DNA of 64,000 bases from Panopea generosa. Taxonomy: Eukaryota > Mollusca > Bivalvia > Adapedonta > Hiatellidae. Position 1 is the first letter of the stretch. Every line of letters starts with the position of its first letter. The stretch covers positions 26,555,404 to 26,619,403 of the forward strand of contig CM055901.1 of the NCBI GenBank assembly GCA_029582155.1, written 5' to 3'. Below the pieces are notes generated by a model. That model saw only the letters and a list, made by a program, of their open reading frames with translations. It had not been told where the DNA came from and did not search any database. This document shows, piece after piece, positions 1-13,606 of the stretch. The position numbers and the translations under genes are program-made.

Positions 1-1410
1 TAATTTAGCAAACACATTCACAAGGTTCATCGCCAATACATACGGAGGTCACACATAGACTTTACTTTATATTGTACATACAACATAACGTATTACAGAT
101 AATATAACAGATAATGACAAGTACATTATATATTCATTTTTGAAGATCGTCACGTTACATAACTGTTATAAAGTAACAATTTTATAATTTATTACATGTC
201 ATAACTATCAGTAAACCTAATTTTATTATATTGGGTTCCATTGATAATCGTATATTCGGCTGTAGTTTCATAATAGTATATTGGCAAAAATATAAGTCAA
301 GAGAGATGGACTCATGGACTAATCATAGGACTAGTGTTAAAACGTTTCAGGCATTTGTGAACAAAAAATATACCGAGCGATTAGTCTCATGTATGGACCT
401 CGTTTAGATAAAATGTTTTCAAAAGCTAAGAATAATGTTGGTAAGTCAATGTATGTGCAAATAAAATGTTGTTTTTAGGAGTATAGCATATGATGATTTT
501 CTACGATTACTTCTAAATAAAGATCTACATTGTCTTGGCCCGACAGGCCTTACCTGATATAGCTATTAATCGGAATTTTTTATGTCTCTTCTTTTCTATT
601 TCCCTCACAGGCACACACGCAATCCATATTTGTCACTCAAGATTGTTGTAAATTAATCTTTTTATAACGAAAGACTCGATTCGTGTCGTCAACAGATTTA
701 CAGATGAAAAACAACAAAAGCACAGTGATTCTTTTCATCTGTCATTATGTCTTGTAGTAATTTGTAGTATGACATGTTCCCGGATATTTGACTTCTCTTT
801 TTCATTTTGATATTGAAGTTTATTTAAGAGATTTTCCTCAAAATATCAGTATCAAGCGCAATTGATGTTTTTTCTTTAATTAGAGCGCATGCCTACACCA
901 CGCGCCTTATGTAATACGTGACTATCGATCGTTGCCCTCAGTGCAGCGATTGCATATCCCGATATGTAACCACATGCATGCGCCAAGGATTAATACGCAA
1001 TAAAAACCCTACTAATTGCTATGCATGCCGTCGAGGTTTACATCTATGACAGTCAGTCAGCAACAATGACCACGCCCTTTTAAGAAAATGAGGATATTTA
1101 GAGAAGGTAAATAGTTTGCCTGATAATGGTGGAATTATTGATCAATAGATAATTACCAGCCATTATCGTCAAAGAAGAATGGACACTGGAAGACAGATTT
1201 ATGTAACGACGCGTCTGAAATGGAGTTCCGTTAATATACTTTCTTCTAGTTTGAATTATTGTGCATACTAACATAATATTTGTGCTGTTTAATTTGTATC
1301 TGTTGCTATCGCCTGATAACGTAACAAGAACAAGAGCATTTATTGCGACGAATGCGATCTGAAGAATTAGAATTCTTTTTGGATTTTTGAAGTTTATATA
1401 GTTGAACATT
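1..1410. other. AT-rich background, no gene recognised
   Basis: No domain, tRNA-like box, long open frame or repeat array stands out on either strand. A 103-codon minus-strand open frame (1409-1098) has no recognisable motif and is of the length expected by chance in AT-rich DNA. Confidence 0.5.
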
Positions 1411-1655
1411 ATATTGTGACGATTAATATGGAAATACTAATTTAATGAGATTTTTGTGCCGTTTAATATGAAATTGGAATACTAATTTATTGAGATTTTT
1501 TTGTGCCGTTTAATATGAAATGGAAAAACTAATTTATTGAGATTTTTTTGTGACGTTTTAATATGAAAATACTAATTTATTGAGATATTTTTGTGACGTT
1601 TAATATAAAAATACTATTGTATTGAGATCGTTTGTGACGTTCAATTTGAAATATT
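1411..1655. repeat. Degenerate tandem repeat, 40-47 bp unit, about 6 copies
   Basis: The phrase TTGTGACGTTTAATATGAAA followed by TACTAATTTATTGAGAT recurs with starts near 1415, 1455, 1502, 1549, 1592 and 1633. Unit length drifts from 40 to 47 bp because of changes in T runs and a short GGAA insertion. The last unit is the most diverged. No coding role is visible. Confidence 0.8.
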
Positions 1656-2363
1656 TACTAAATAAGCTTGTTGTTGAAGTTTATGACGAACACACTGGAA
1701 AATAATTAACTATCGGTCATAGATAAATGATACGCACATATTTGTCATACTCAAGACATCCAGGATAGGATGTCTGCATGTTGGGGTTATACTGGAAAGC
1801 ACGAGGAGGATTTAATTAAATAGAAATTAAATAAATGATACGTCGAATATTCTAGAATTGATCAATCATGTATGATTTTATTTTCTGCTATCGTTAAAGT
1901 GTATAAATTTGATAATATGATTTTTAAGGAATTAGTTTTTTTTATATATATTATAAGGATATCCTATTCGGAGCTTGATGTATTTGCGGACTTCTCATAT
2001 AAGGAATAGGAATTTGTGAACTTGAAGGCAAGACATTTTAATGATATTTGATAAAATTCGTAATGAGTGAATATTCTATAAGTTATTGACGTTTGTGCAT
2101 GCTAAGCATGTCATTGTGGTAGTGGTGTTTATATAATCGAAATTTTCTGCTTGAATTATAAAGAATTTACTATATTTTATGATTAAAAATAATCTAGAAA
2201 TAACCGATTGACGCAAGTTTGACACACTGTACTTATATTGCAAGCAAGTCGATGAATTGTAAATTAAAAATGTAATCATTATAAAGTTAGTTTATTTCAA
2301 ACTAACATACGATGTGTAGTCAACCGATCTGATCATGCTAGTATTGGATTCATAAGAAAAATA

Positions 2364-2399
<36 letters not shown>
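2364..2399. repeat. (GATT)n microsatellite
   Basis: Nine near-perfect GATT units. The family-3 SINEs in this window also end in (ATTG/AATC)n tails, so this could be an orphan tail, but no SINE body adjoins it. Confidence 0.9.
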
Positions 2400-2621
2400 T
2401 AATCGTTTGTTATTTTGCCTTGCAATTAATGATATTAAAAATGAATAAATTATGAAATCATTTATGATTAAACAATTAGTTTAGCATGAAGAGTTTAGTT
2501 TTCCTGAGGAATTATATATGATCTAGTTATTGTTAATATGCACACGCTTTGGCATATGTGTTTACAAGTCCCAAGGTTAAAATCGCCATTATGCCTTCAG
2601 ATGGTACAAAGTCTCACGAAT

Positions 2622-2830
2622 GTGGAGTGCGTGGTCAAGTGGTAGAGCACCGAACCTATGATCGGAAGGCCATGGGTTCGATCCCCTGCCAAGGCTATGC
2701 GTAGTGTCCTTCAGCAAGACACCATTTCCGCATATGTTTAGTGCTGGTTCTACCCAGGAAGACTTCGAGCGTGATTTGTAAGAACTTGTTTCACAATCGA
2801 AGTATAATGAATAATTTTCAACTAAGTCAA
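2622..2830 (+). mobile_element. tRNA-derived SINE, family 1, full-length copy
   Basis: The head carries RNA polymerase III internal promoter boxes: an A-box-like TGGTCAAGTGGTAGAGC near 2632-2648 and a perfect B-box core GGTTCGATCCC at 2674-2684. A body follows with GTGTCCTTCAGCAAGACACC (about 2704-2723), CCGCATATGTTTAGTGCTGG and CTACCCAGGAAG, ending in an A/T-rich tail. This is the best-preserved head of the family here; further copies lie near 13.5, 31.9, 33.7, 33.8 and 61.8 kb. It is non-autonomous and must borrow a LINE reverse transcriptase; which LINE cannot be told. Confidence 0.85.
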
Positions 2831-4425
2831 ACGGATTCCGCAAGTAAGAAATACCCGTTGTGAAAACAACAAAGGCCAACATCAATTTCATTGTCTATTT
2901 TTTAAATATCAAACGCTATTGTAGTCTATGATTGACGTGTACAGACAATGCGTATATTTTATTGTACACAAAACTAATACCCTGTTTATTTCTAAATTTA
3001 TCTGAAATCTATTTCCGACAATAATATAAAATGAAATTCGCGGCCGGTTCTCAGTATTTTTTGTTTCTATAGATAGAAGTGAACTCGGTTATTTAAAGAA
3101 ATTCCTTTCATGAAAGCTATCTTTTATTCATAATTTATAATTGATAGTTTTACATAACTTTATTATTAGATTCCTCAACAATATGGGAAATGGTTTATAG
3201 TCCCCACTGGGATGCAATATAAATGTTAGATGTTTACTTGTGGGCGTAATATTTACTGGTTGATATCCCTCGGCGTTTATTTAATGGGTTACGGTTTACC
3301 TATTCTGTGTTAGGTAATGTGTGATGTAAATCTGATAAAATACTATATGTCATGGTGTACATTGTGTAGTCGTTATCCAGCGAGCAAGTTTTACTTTAGG
3401 ATGAATCTATATTTAAAAGATATAGATTATTTTATATAAATGAACGCGTGTTCGTACTGGTAACATCATAAATCTTAATACCTTTCAATATAAATATACA
3501 TATTTAACGAAAATAACATAAATAATGATTTATTTTGAAATTCGATATTAAATGCAAACTAGATATTTAACGCGTCTTTAAACATTCTTTTGTTTGTTTT
3601 TAAGAACATTCACATAAACAATGCGAACCGTATATAATACAAACAAATGCACGTGGAAAATGTTAAATAAATATAGTACGTCACGGAAGATTTAATGCAT
3701 ATTTTATAGTTTGTATATGTATCAAATATTCATTGGAGATAAGTGCCTTTATAACAAGAACTGGTGAGAACGATGAAACACCCCGACAAAGCACAAGCAA
3801 TGCTGCTGGAAAATCTACGGATTATATCTGAACACCGAAGACGGTCGATAGCAGTTGAAAACTTAAGGTAAGAACATTTTGATAAGTATTCTTGACTATT
3901 TAAAGTAAGATGTACATATGCACAACAAATCAAAAAGGAGAAAGACCATCACTAAGAACAGTTTTATAAGTACAACAACTTTTTACAATATAATTGTTGC
4001 TGATGTGATGTTTATTATAGCGATTTATTTGTCAAGAAAATGATCAATGTGCCTCATTTATGTTGTAAGAGGCGATAGAAATTTAAACTTTTAATGTATT
4101 GATTCGTTAATTTCAATATGTGTGTACATTTTTGCCTTTGTACATGTAGAGCGAGACTGGACTGGTCCTTCCTTTTGGTGTCAACTATCCTTTTTAGTTG
4201 CTACGTCGTCAAACCATTGAAACCAAATTACAATTCACACCCCACACTTCCAATCGCATAATTGCTACGCAAAGTGATTCGTCAAGGCTATTAGGATGTT
4301 CTTGTAATAGGAAAAAAAAAATAACCATACAGCAAAACTTAGATGCACAAAAATAGCAGTAAGAGTTTTTACAAGAAAAGTAAACCTCAATCGATTGATA
4401 TACTGTTATTTAATTTCCTTTCATT
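2831..4425. other. Background sequence, nothing recognised
   Basis: AT-rich DNA without tandem structure, tRNA-like boxes or coding similarity that I could see. The short open frames on either strand have no motif. Confidence 0.4.
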
Positions 4426-4560
4426 TCCTTTTAACTTTTCGACTTTTCGACTGTTCACCATCGTATTTTCGACTTATCTCTGTAGTTTTATTATTTCGAC
4501 TTTTCACCATCGTAGTTTCGTTGTTTCGTTATTTCGACTTGACTCAATTAAAAAATATGC
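4426..4560 (+). repeat. TTCGACTTTT-rich degenerate minisatellite
   Basis: Repeated TTTCGACTTT, TTTCACCATCGTA and TTTCGTTATTTCGAC phrases make up this stretch. They are followed by ATGCCGCGATGGCC and a GGGACACCGTAAGAA block to about 4590. A 131-codon plus-strand open frame (4343-4738) runs through the tract. Its phenylalanine/serine-rich first half is simply the translated repeat and its remainder resembles nothing I know, so I do not call it a gene. Confidence 0.6.
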
Positions 4561-4740
4561 CGCGATGGCCTCGACGGGACACCGTAAGAATCAGTTTATT
4601 GAAGTATGTAACAATGTGATACTTTGTGTAACTACCGTCCATTTAGATAAAGATCTTGACGTTTTTAACCAAAACCAAACCAATAACCTGTCGACAATAA
4701 TAAATGAGATTGAAGCATGTGTCTGTGCTATGCTCTGACG

Positions 4741-6699
4741 TTATTGTTTCAATATAGTGAATACAGTTAGTGATCTCCAACTGCTTTTACCTTTGTCTTA
4801 CCGGCAAATTTTGAAATGAAGTCGTGTTAACATAACAAGTACCTGAACCACCGTTCATTGCTAACATTTGTTATCCCGCAATACTGTTAATACCGGCAAT
4901 TGCTCCAGTCTTATTTTTTACATTTTTCTGTTAACGCTTATGTCGTGACGGATTAAGCAATACCTAAAGTGTCTAACTGTCATTTTTATGTCTGGTTTTC
5001 CACAATTACTTAATAACCGGCTATCTTTTCCCCCTATCTAATAGTATTACTCATTTCGCACACAGATTGAATATAATTATCAGTACCGGATGATTAAATA
5101 ATTGTCAGTTGTATGCATACTTTCGCAAAATTGCTTGATCTCCGATGTATTACAAGCATCAAATAGAATAAAAAATTCTTAATTGCACACATTCTCGTAC
5201 AATATACGAAAACAATGCTGACTTTTTTCAATCAACTTCAGCGTTTAATGTTTTACGTTTGTTGAGCAAATCTGACCAGTCCGTTTCGTTCCAGTATTGT
5301 CGCCATATTTGGCGTTAAAACCGAACCAATACCTTTATCTTCCTGAAAACTTATAACTTTAATAGAAATAATACTTTCACAAATATGACTTAATTTTTTA
5401 ATAATGTGTTACTCTGCATGAACAAGGCCACTGTTTCATAAATATAACCATCATATGAACAGTGGTAAATAATTATAAAATAGTATTTAAGTAAAATCAA
5501 ATAACACATGTTTGCTCAAGGTCTTATTTTAATATCAATCGAACGTAAGTATGGTCAAGATCCAATAAAAGTACGGGTGCTAGATTGCACACAAGGTAAC
5601 AAAAACATTTTCTGATAATTAAAAAACAAAATTATTACAAAATATTTTTTTATTTTTCAATTTTAACAACCTGTTTAAGATATCCTAATTACATAATTAC
5701 TATGTAAGATTTAAATCTATGCCGGTGCCTGAGTGTACACGTGACTTAACTAGACTATGTGCAATTTCTGTTGATTTATCTCATGTATTATAACTAACAC
5801 ATCAACTATCCTATTAGACCAGTTCATCATATAGCTCAAGGTTTTATGGCTATGTAAATTATAATTAAATTAAATATCATTATGAATGTGCATCTAAAAA
5901 GATCCCCAAAAAAATCGGAAATTCCGTTGTGTTTTCAATAATCTCCCTTTCGCTACTGCATCTTCATGATCCAACGGGATTCTATGTCTGTCCTTTATAT
6001 AGCACGTGAATAGTCACGAATCTTTAACTGGATCCTACTCATATAAAGCTATCCGTTCAAGTATGTAAATTGTCTGTCCAGTCAGATGTGTTGCATGTAA
6101 AACCATAGTATAAAAGTCATGGTTGACCCCAAATCTATTGGTTTGGTAGATGCCTTGATATTTTGTCTATGGTTTGCATTGTAGCTAGGCACGCTCGCCG
6201 TAGTCTTGTCTGTACATTTATGTCTGGTTGTTCACAAATGATTATATCCATATATGTGTTGATTGTTTTTATTTTTGTTTAACATATTTTGTTGCATAAT
6301 TTACATAATAAGCAAACAGGTTGATCCGGAAGTTTTATCAACATTAATTACGGCTCTCCCCTTTCAATATACAAATAACATTAGAATCAAGACGGCAATT
6401 ACAACATTCAATATGATGTCAACCAACAATCAAAGAAATGAAGAGATAAATAAAAACAGAAAAATAACAAAAGTAGGAAGTAAGAAAAAGAGAGAAAAGA
6501 TAGTTACATGTTTTAAGTGCTGTCAGTATATCGTTCTGGAACATTGAAGGGCTGCAGAAAATTGGGTATCTGATGCCGAGTGTCAGTTATTGACAACACA
6601 TTTCGTGTTTTAATGAATTGTTGTACCTGTGTCAATATAAATGTATTTGTGTCGTTGGTATATGTACTCTTACCAAATAAAAGCACACGTGTACTTGAG
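4741..6699. other. Background sequence, nothing recognised
   Basis: No repeat array, SINE head or coding domain seen. A 94-codon plus-strand open frame at 6263-6547 has a hydrophobic start and a lysine/arginine-rich end (compositional noise in AT-rich DNA) and no family I recognise. Confidence 0.4.
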
Positions 6700-7130
6700 G
6701 GATGAAAACGGCGTGTATATAAAATAAGGTCTAGGATTTCCATGGTAAAAAAAGAATTCAACATAGATTTTTTTCGGTAGCATGAATGTATACCCACATA
6801 AAAATGCACTACAACTGGTAGGTTGACCACGTTAATTGTTTTTATTCAAAAGAGGGTGCAGTGACACCCTGAGATATTTTTAAAAGAGAAGTCCTCAGAT
6901 GCTCATAAATACATGCATCTGTTGAAAGTCACTGTTTTAACACCGGTGATGTGCTATATACCAGTATATGCTATGCCAATTGTTGCTCTACTTATTTGCA
7001 GCAAGAAATCAATCACAACCATTATGAACCATTTTGAAAATATTTCAAAACCAAATTACATACGCATTTTTTAAGCATAAGAATCTTGTAAATATTGGAA
7101 AAAGGGACGTAACTGTGTTGTGAGACGTAT
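6700..7130 (+). repeat. RepA, copy 1: dispersed 430 bp repeat with internal hairpin
   Basis: First of four copies (others at 23992, 25879 and 28062), all in the same orientation. Shared landmarks in order: GGTCTAGGATTTCC near 6727; AACTGGTAGGTTGACCA near 6812; the hairpin AGGGTGCAGTGACACCCT at 6853-6870 (6 bp stem AGGGTG/CACCCT); ATGCTCATAAATACATGCA; GCAGCAAGAAATCA; CATTTTGAAAATATTTC; and GGGACGTAACTGTGT at the end. No terminal inverted repeat, tail or coding capacity is evident. It could be a non-autonomous mobile element or part of a larger one; the class is unknown. Confidence 0.8.
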
Positions 7131-7608
7131 GGGATATTGCATAAATTAGTGTTCGGCATCTTCTTTTTCATTACCAAATCCGTCACTTATTACAGCAAGA
7201 TTTAAAGAATTTAAGAAAGTGTCAAACTTAAGGTGACTACATCCGTATCTCAAACGAGCGAGGAGGACTGATACAGTATTCGACTACCAGTTAAATAATA
7301 CGATGGTACCATATTTTGTTTTAAAATATATGTTTGTTTTATGTGTTTAACAAAACAGCTAAAGTTACAAATGTGCTCGGGAAGTATATTCCAGAAAGAT
7401 ACACATGACGGAATTAATGAATTTGCAAATAATTATGTTCTTGTGTTAAAAACAACATAATCGGAAGAGTTTCGTAAGTTGTAGGGTGTATTTACTAGTA
7501 CTGTTTCTGTAAAAAGAAAGCAGAAATAATCGGGCAGAATTGCTGTTTTAAGTTTAATATATTTTTGATATTTTCTTCTTCCTGATAGCGATAACCATCC
7601 GATTTCAG

Positions 7609-7635
7609 TGTGTGTGTGTGTGTGTGTGTGTGTGA

Positions 7636-7675
<40 letters not shown>
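7609..7675. repeat. (TG)n-(TA)n compound microsatellite
   Basis: About 25 TG dinucleotides with one interruption (TGAG), followed by a TA run. It abuts the downstream end of the minus-strand LINE remnant, so replication slippage there may have removed more of that LINE. Confidence 0.95.
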
Positions 7676-7679
7676 TTAT

Positions 7680-8590
7680 ATTCTAGTTTTATTATCAAAC
7701 ACAATTGATGCATATTCAAAATCTGGTCGTAGAAATGATATATTAATATTAGGTTTAGCGATTTCCGATTTACAGTTAATTTGATTTTTTCGCATCATGC
7801 CTAAACTTTTGAAGCTGATGAAACAATATTATTTATATTATGTATATCATGATTTAAGGTTACACCTAAATGTTTATTCTGCAAAATTAACTAAAACATT
7901 TTCAAATATTAAATTTAGATTTAAAAATTTCTATTTAGAGTAAAAAATATAGCTTCAGTCGTTTAGGGATGAAAATAAACTGACCATTGTATTGCCCACT
8001 TTGATAAAACGATCTGATTATTATTTATTATACCGTCTAAATCTGTAAAATTCGAAGCTGTTAAAGCAAGTGATGTATCACCTGTAAATATTCTTATAAT
8101 ACTTAAGAGGTTTTCAGCTATATTATTACTGTAAATTAAAAATAATAAAAGACCAAACACAAAACCTCGGGGAACACCGGCAGTTGTTTCTTTTATTTCT
8201 GAAATACTATTACCTGTAAATACTTTTTGTTCATCTTTATGTAATTAAATATCAAACCAATTACGAAGATTACCATTTAAACACTTTTGCTTTAATTTGA
8301 ACAGAAGACCTTTTAACCACAAGCGATCAAATGCTTTCGACAGATCACAGAATACCAAATAAGTGAATTGTTTATTATCTATACCTTGACAAATTGGATG
8401 ATATATATCTAAAAGCTTGTAAACCGTGGAATGTCCTTTGGGAAATCCAGATTGTTACTAATAAATGAGGTTATTATCAACAAGAACGTTATGTATTTAT
8501 TTGTACACAATTCTTTCAAATAACTTGCCAATACAGCTTAAGAGTGAATTGGTCAATTATTAGACGCCAGGTTTATTTAAATTTTTGAAG
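7680..8590 (-). pseudogene. LINE (non-LTR retrotransposon) reverse transcriptase remnant
   Basis: Translation of the minus strand gives successive reverse-transcriptase blocks in nearly one frame: GKLFERIVYK near 8510; QSGFPKGHSTVYKLLDIYH near 8400-8450; FCDLSKAFDR near 8321-8350, holding the first catalytic Asp; TAGVPRGFVFGLLLFLIYSN near 8120-8190; and the region of the catalytic FADD box near 8076-8090, which reads FTGD. It continues through WAIQWSVYFHP, then KHLGVTLNHDIHNIN and FLRPDFEYASIVFDN near 7690. The order and spacing are those of jockey/CR1/L2-type LINEs; the exact clade is uncertain. Stop codons interrupt after NNLIY, after NWFDI and after YFHP, and at least one frameshift lies near 7800. 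The copy lacks endonuclease and 5' sequence and is inactive. The TG/TA microsatellite borders its downstream end. Confidence 0.85.
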
Positions 8591-11500
8591 AATGACATTA
8601 CTTACATTATTTTACAATACCAAAGATGAGATCAGGGAACGGTGTACACAGCACATTAAAATACGCTTAACTTCAACCTAAACAGAATCAACTAACGAAC
8701 ATTTTATGTACAATCTTCTTTTTGAAACGATATGATTTGAAATATTGATTAAAAGACCACTAGAATGAGCGTTATTGAGTTGGTTCAGACAAAATTGCTC
8801 TGAAAAACTATATAGATATATATATGCCATTTCATCTGTGACGTAAAATACTTCAATGCCGTTATGATTTAGTAGCTTAAAATCAACACCAAGAGTTACA
8901 AGTACGTAGGAATGGTTTTAAATAAACATGACATTGACACTGAATGTGTTCTGTTGTAGAAGTTTCCGATATAGTTGTTGATTCGGGAACCATAACTCAT
9001 GCATTGTTAATCTGATATCGCCAGTTTAAGAATTAAAAGATCTTATTATTCTATAATGTCTTCGTGGCTGGTTTTGTGTAGATAGGCCTACATTGTAGAA
9101 GTAAACATGCACACGATCTTGATATAAAGGTACAGTCAGGGTGAACTTTAGCTCTAACAAGGATTTTAATGAAACGGTGATTGTACTGTTGTGGTTTGTG
9201 GAAGAAGTAATCAACATTTTACGAAGTTTATTGATTGTATTCGTTATTTGTAAATGTTTATAGATCCAGTAAGGCACGTGTAAAGTACGAAGTATAAATA
9301 GTAGCACGTGTAGCCGTAGAACAGCACAATACTTTGTTTAAGTCCGATAATCGTGATGAATGTAGTATCGGTGTCCAGTTACGATGTTAATAAAAATATT
9401 AAATAATTGCAGTAGTTCCAATTGTTTTTAATTGAAGTAAATGTAATAAAGTTGGTTGTGGTTATTCAGCTTTAATGTTTTTGAAATCTTAGCAAGAAGG
9501 GAAAATATCCACTTCTTAGAGACGGTATAATTATATCATGTCCAAACTCTTTGACTGCCAAAATTAGAATTGTATTGTATCGATAATATGGACATAGAGT
9601 AGACTGTATTAAAACTGTTGTCATAAAATCAAGACAAAACGCTGATCTGTTTGATAAGCATTAAATGCAGACATAGACTAACAATAAAAGGTGTGAAACA
9701 TGTGTACACCATCTAAAAGCATAATCACATTGAGGTATAAGACTTCTGAATAAAGACGGAAATTAGAAGATGTAATCTACTTAAGGAATTAATAAAATGA
9801 TTAACTTGATAAAACTGTTATAGAATAATTAGCCTTTGAATTTATATACGAAATGTGCAAAACAGCCTTGGAACAATGTAGGAGTAGATGATTAGAAATT
9901 GTCGCTAGCCTTGTGCGGTACTAATGCGCAGTATTGTTTGTCGATTGCTAGAATATTTCTTCTGCCATAGCTATCAGGAAAAACCGAAATATGACGAATA
10001 TGCTCTATCATTGCATGGTCTGTGTCACTCTTCTTTTCTCTGATTTCTTAAAGTATCGGTTTGTAATTGTTTCAATGACGCACATCGAAATACATATCGG
10101 ATCGACGTATTGAGAACTCGTTCATTTTCAATTATTTCAGCTTCCACATTCAAGGCTCAGGAGAAGTTTATGAAACAATATATAAGACACTTTTGGATCC
10201 CTATAAAATTATTAAGATCTGTCGGTAAATCGCCCGTAGGATATGACAATAGAGAGACCCTCTGAAGGTCAGGTAATAAGGCGAATATACGTTTCCACTT
10301 AGCTTATATTTTATTTTTGTACCGCTTATATCAATCATATGTTTTTTAGAAATGCGACGGCACCATATCTATTCTTCGTTTTCCTCAAAGGCTTATGCTT
10401 GTCATATTTGAGCTGATCCACGGCTGATTATTGCATACATAGCAATTGTATTTCTCATTTGTTATTCTGTATAACCATCGTATTATTTGTGTTTTAGATA
10501 CATAAACAATAGCATACCGACTTGGAGGTATTGTTTTGATTGATGTAGCAACAAAACCAATATTTATTTTATAGCCTGCAGTGCAGCGGCAAAGCTAATT
10601 TACAAGAGGTGTATTGCAAAATAGTTTAAAAATCTGAAGTCAGTTTATTTACCTTCCTTTAAGTCAAACCACATCCCCGATTTAATGAGTTCCATGTCTT
10701 GCTTTGATCTTGCTTAATCGCTTTGCAATACAAACTAACCATTTTTTTTTAATTGGTATCTAGTTATTCACATTTACTTAAGTATTACCTGAATAAGAAT
10801 AAGAAAATGAGATATTTTGTTCATTGTATTGTTCACGTTTTGCGTGTCGTTTTTAAATGGCTTATTGAAAGCAATGTGTGTGGTCTGGATTTTTTTTTGT
10901 TTTCAAGTTAAAAGTCATATAGCACATGTCTTACTCTATTTGAATAGAGGATAACCAAATATTAATGGATGACCAATCAAAAGGAAGTAACATGAAACAT
11001 GCAAGTTATTACCCGAAGTTGGTTACCTGTAAGAAATAACTAACTGTTTTATTACACGATCTACTGTTTTGTCATAACAACAAAAACAAAACAACATGAA
11101 ATAAACACCTGAAACACTCCATTGAAACTGCAGTTGTTGTATTCATTTACAGGACATCTTAACTTTTATTTGAAAAATAAAGCAAAATATCTAGGAATGA
11201 AACACTTAAAGAAACAAACGTTCAGTTGAATTAATTGTGGTCTAAATGTACATTGCTTACACTGTAAATGACTTACGTTAAAAAGTCTGAGCGGAGCCTT
11301 CTGAAATATCTGGCGTTATCTCCTCTAAATGAGACGAATACTGAACAAATGTTACATGTCTATATCTAACATCGGTGTTTTATGTTTAAACATTATCGAT
11401 GTTTGAATGTTTCCATGCTCATCCCACGAACGTGGTATAAAATTATCAGGTCATGCATGAGTCGGAATGTTGTGACGATGTGCACGATGAGAGAATAATA

Positions 11501-13514
11501 AACTTGTAGAGCGGTAATTAGTCGAACATTATATCAAAGGATGCTAAAAGGATACTAAAATGAGGTTTTCAACAGCTTTTGACGCAGTTATCGGTACTTG
11601 CCTGATTTTTGAATAAAATATATTAACTTGAAATAAAGCCGAGCACTTATAACATTTAATTTCAAGGTAGGAGAACAAACAGTTACAATATTGCTACCAA
11701 CAATGCAACTATTATATAAAAAAAATGAACTGTCAAATATCTTGTCTGTTTAAGGACGATTGCTATAGTTTTATATGCTCACCAATTCCGAGAACGATGG
11801 GAAGCAACTTTGTCGAGACCTGCCTGTGTCATTACATGTTAAACTACAACTGACCCTATATCGGATGACACACTCAATTGCGGATACGTCTGAAATGGGT
11901 CTCTCATAGTTTATTCAGTGTATGAAATATGCATACTGGAATAAATAATTGTTGTTTTTTTGCAATTTAACCTGAATACAAAATATAATAGAAATCTAAT
12001 ATTTATACAATTATGCTCATTTAGTATAAAAACGTTAATCTTGTAATTGCAGTTTATTCAAGGATGGCATACTTTAAGAGCTATTTTGTTTTCTCAAATT
12101 CAGTTTTTTTCTATCTGATACTTGTTGTCAATATGTTTAGTTATTGTGACTATAATGTTCCAATCCAGGTACAAAATCCCCATCTCAAATTGATATTAAA
12201 ACCATATCTAATAATTAAACTTTAATAAGGCAAACAATAGCATGTACTTGGCCGTCCATAGTCTAAGTGATTTTAAAGGGTAACGGGACTGGCACCTCAA
12301 ACCGAACTCATGGATATCATCTGCCAACAAGCACAATGTGGACATTCTTATTAAGTCACGGATGGGAAACATGTGATAGTGTATTCGGTAAACCAGCTTT
12401 GATTTGAATACAATATTATTTCCTCTACAACACGAAAAAATATCATTTTAATTGAATGGATTTTACAAACCAGTCTGTTAATTTGGGAAATTAACCGAAA
12501 AAATGTTTTTAAACATATGAAGTGCACGACATCAAACAATTATACGGATTCACCTATTCCATAACGTTTTATCTCGTACACTAAATCAAAGACATTATAA
12601 TGAAATGACGATAGAACTTCAAATGAACTTTCTAGAAAAGTACTCATATAATTCGTATCAGTTATCATATCACCAAGAACAAATGAAAACAGTTATAAAG
12701 TATTAGCTAGATGAAGTTGCCATTAATAACAAGCATAACAAATATTTACCTGACAACAGGTGTTCACAATAACATTTATACTTTGAAAGAAACATTAATA
12801 AAACATATCAGCGCGCAACAAAAAGTTAAGAATTATCTGAGAAATAAATATTTACTTAATTGAGAGTGTACTTTATGTTCAGAATGACAAATGTTGCATG
12901 TTTATCAATCGGATTTACAGTCCTTACATTCACGGAATAAGAAAATAATGTGCAATGAAAACACGATGGCATCAGTTCTAGATCAAGTTAGATGAAAATC
13001 ATTAAATAGAAATGTAAAATACCAATAAAGACAAAATATAAACACTTTGGAAGGGTCATTCAAATATAACTACTAGTACAATTGGAGAGTTGAATGAACG
13101 GACGATTGCATCATTATTTACATGAAAATACACTTGTTTGTTGATCCTGTTTATAATTTGAATTTCGGAGTACAGCTTAAAGGTGCACAAGTAAATATTT
13201 AAAATAATTTTACTTTCGTCCACGTATCAAGTCAATGCGTTGTAACACTCCAGGTCGTGTTATTAAATAGATGGCGAGCAAAATATGAAAACAATGAGAT
13301 TGGGTGGCATAGTTGATTTAAACAATTTATATAATTACATGATAAGGCAAGACTGTCTGATGTATACTCAATGTATAATTTTTATATATTATGCATACGA
13401 AGGTTAAAATATCGAACATGGAACTTGTTTTCTACTGTCTTGAATTAGAGTGAGCTGAAATCTAAAGCTTCTAAGTCTTGATTTTTGCATTTCTGAACCA
13501 ATCAAATGCATGTT
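8591..13514. other. Long background stretch, nothing recognised
   Basis: Nearly 5 kb of AT-rich DNA without tandem arrays, SINE boxes or coding blocks that I could identify on either strand. A short (TA)n lies near 8812-8824. The longest open frames (for example 9307-9026 on the minus strand) have no recognisable motif. Old repeats too diverged to see by eye are possible. Confidence 0.4.
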
Positions 13515-13606
13515 ATGTGTGGTGTCCTTGAGTAAGATACCTTTTCCGCATATGCTTAGTACAGGTACTACCTAGAAAGTTGTTTCAAAATCGAAGTAAA
13601 AAAAAG
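13515..13606 (+). mobile_element. SINE family 1, tail-only fragment
   Basis: The body motifs GTGGTGTCCTTGAGTAAGA, CCGCATATGCTTAGTAC and ACTACCTAGAAAG match the family-1 SINE at 2622. The tRNA-like head is missing, as in a 5'-truncated insertion. It ends in CAAAATCGAAGTAAAAAAAA. Confidence 0.75.

Noticed and set aside
2364-2399. Direct GATT repeats considered as a CRISPR-like array
   Set aside because: Contiguous tetranucleotide repeats without spacers, in eukaryotic DNA; a microsatellite.
4343-4738. 131-codon open frame
   Set aside because: Half of it is a TTCGAC-rich minisatellite in translation and the rest has no family resemblance.
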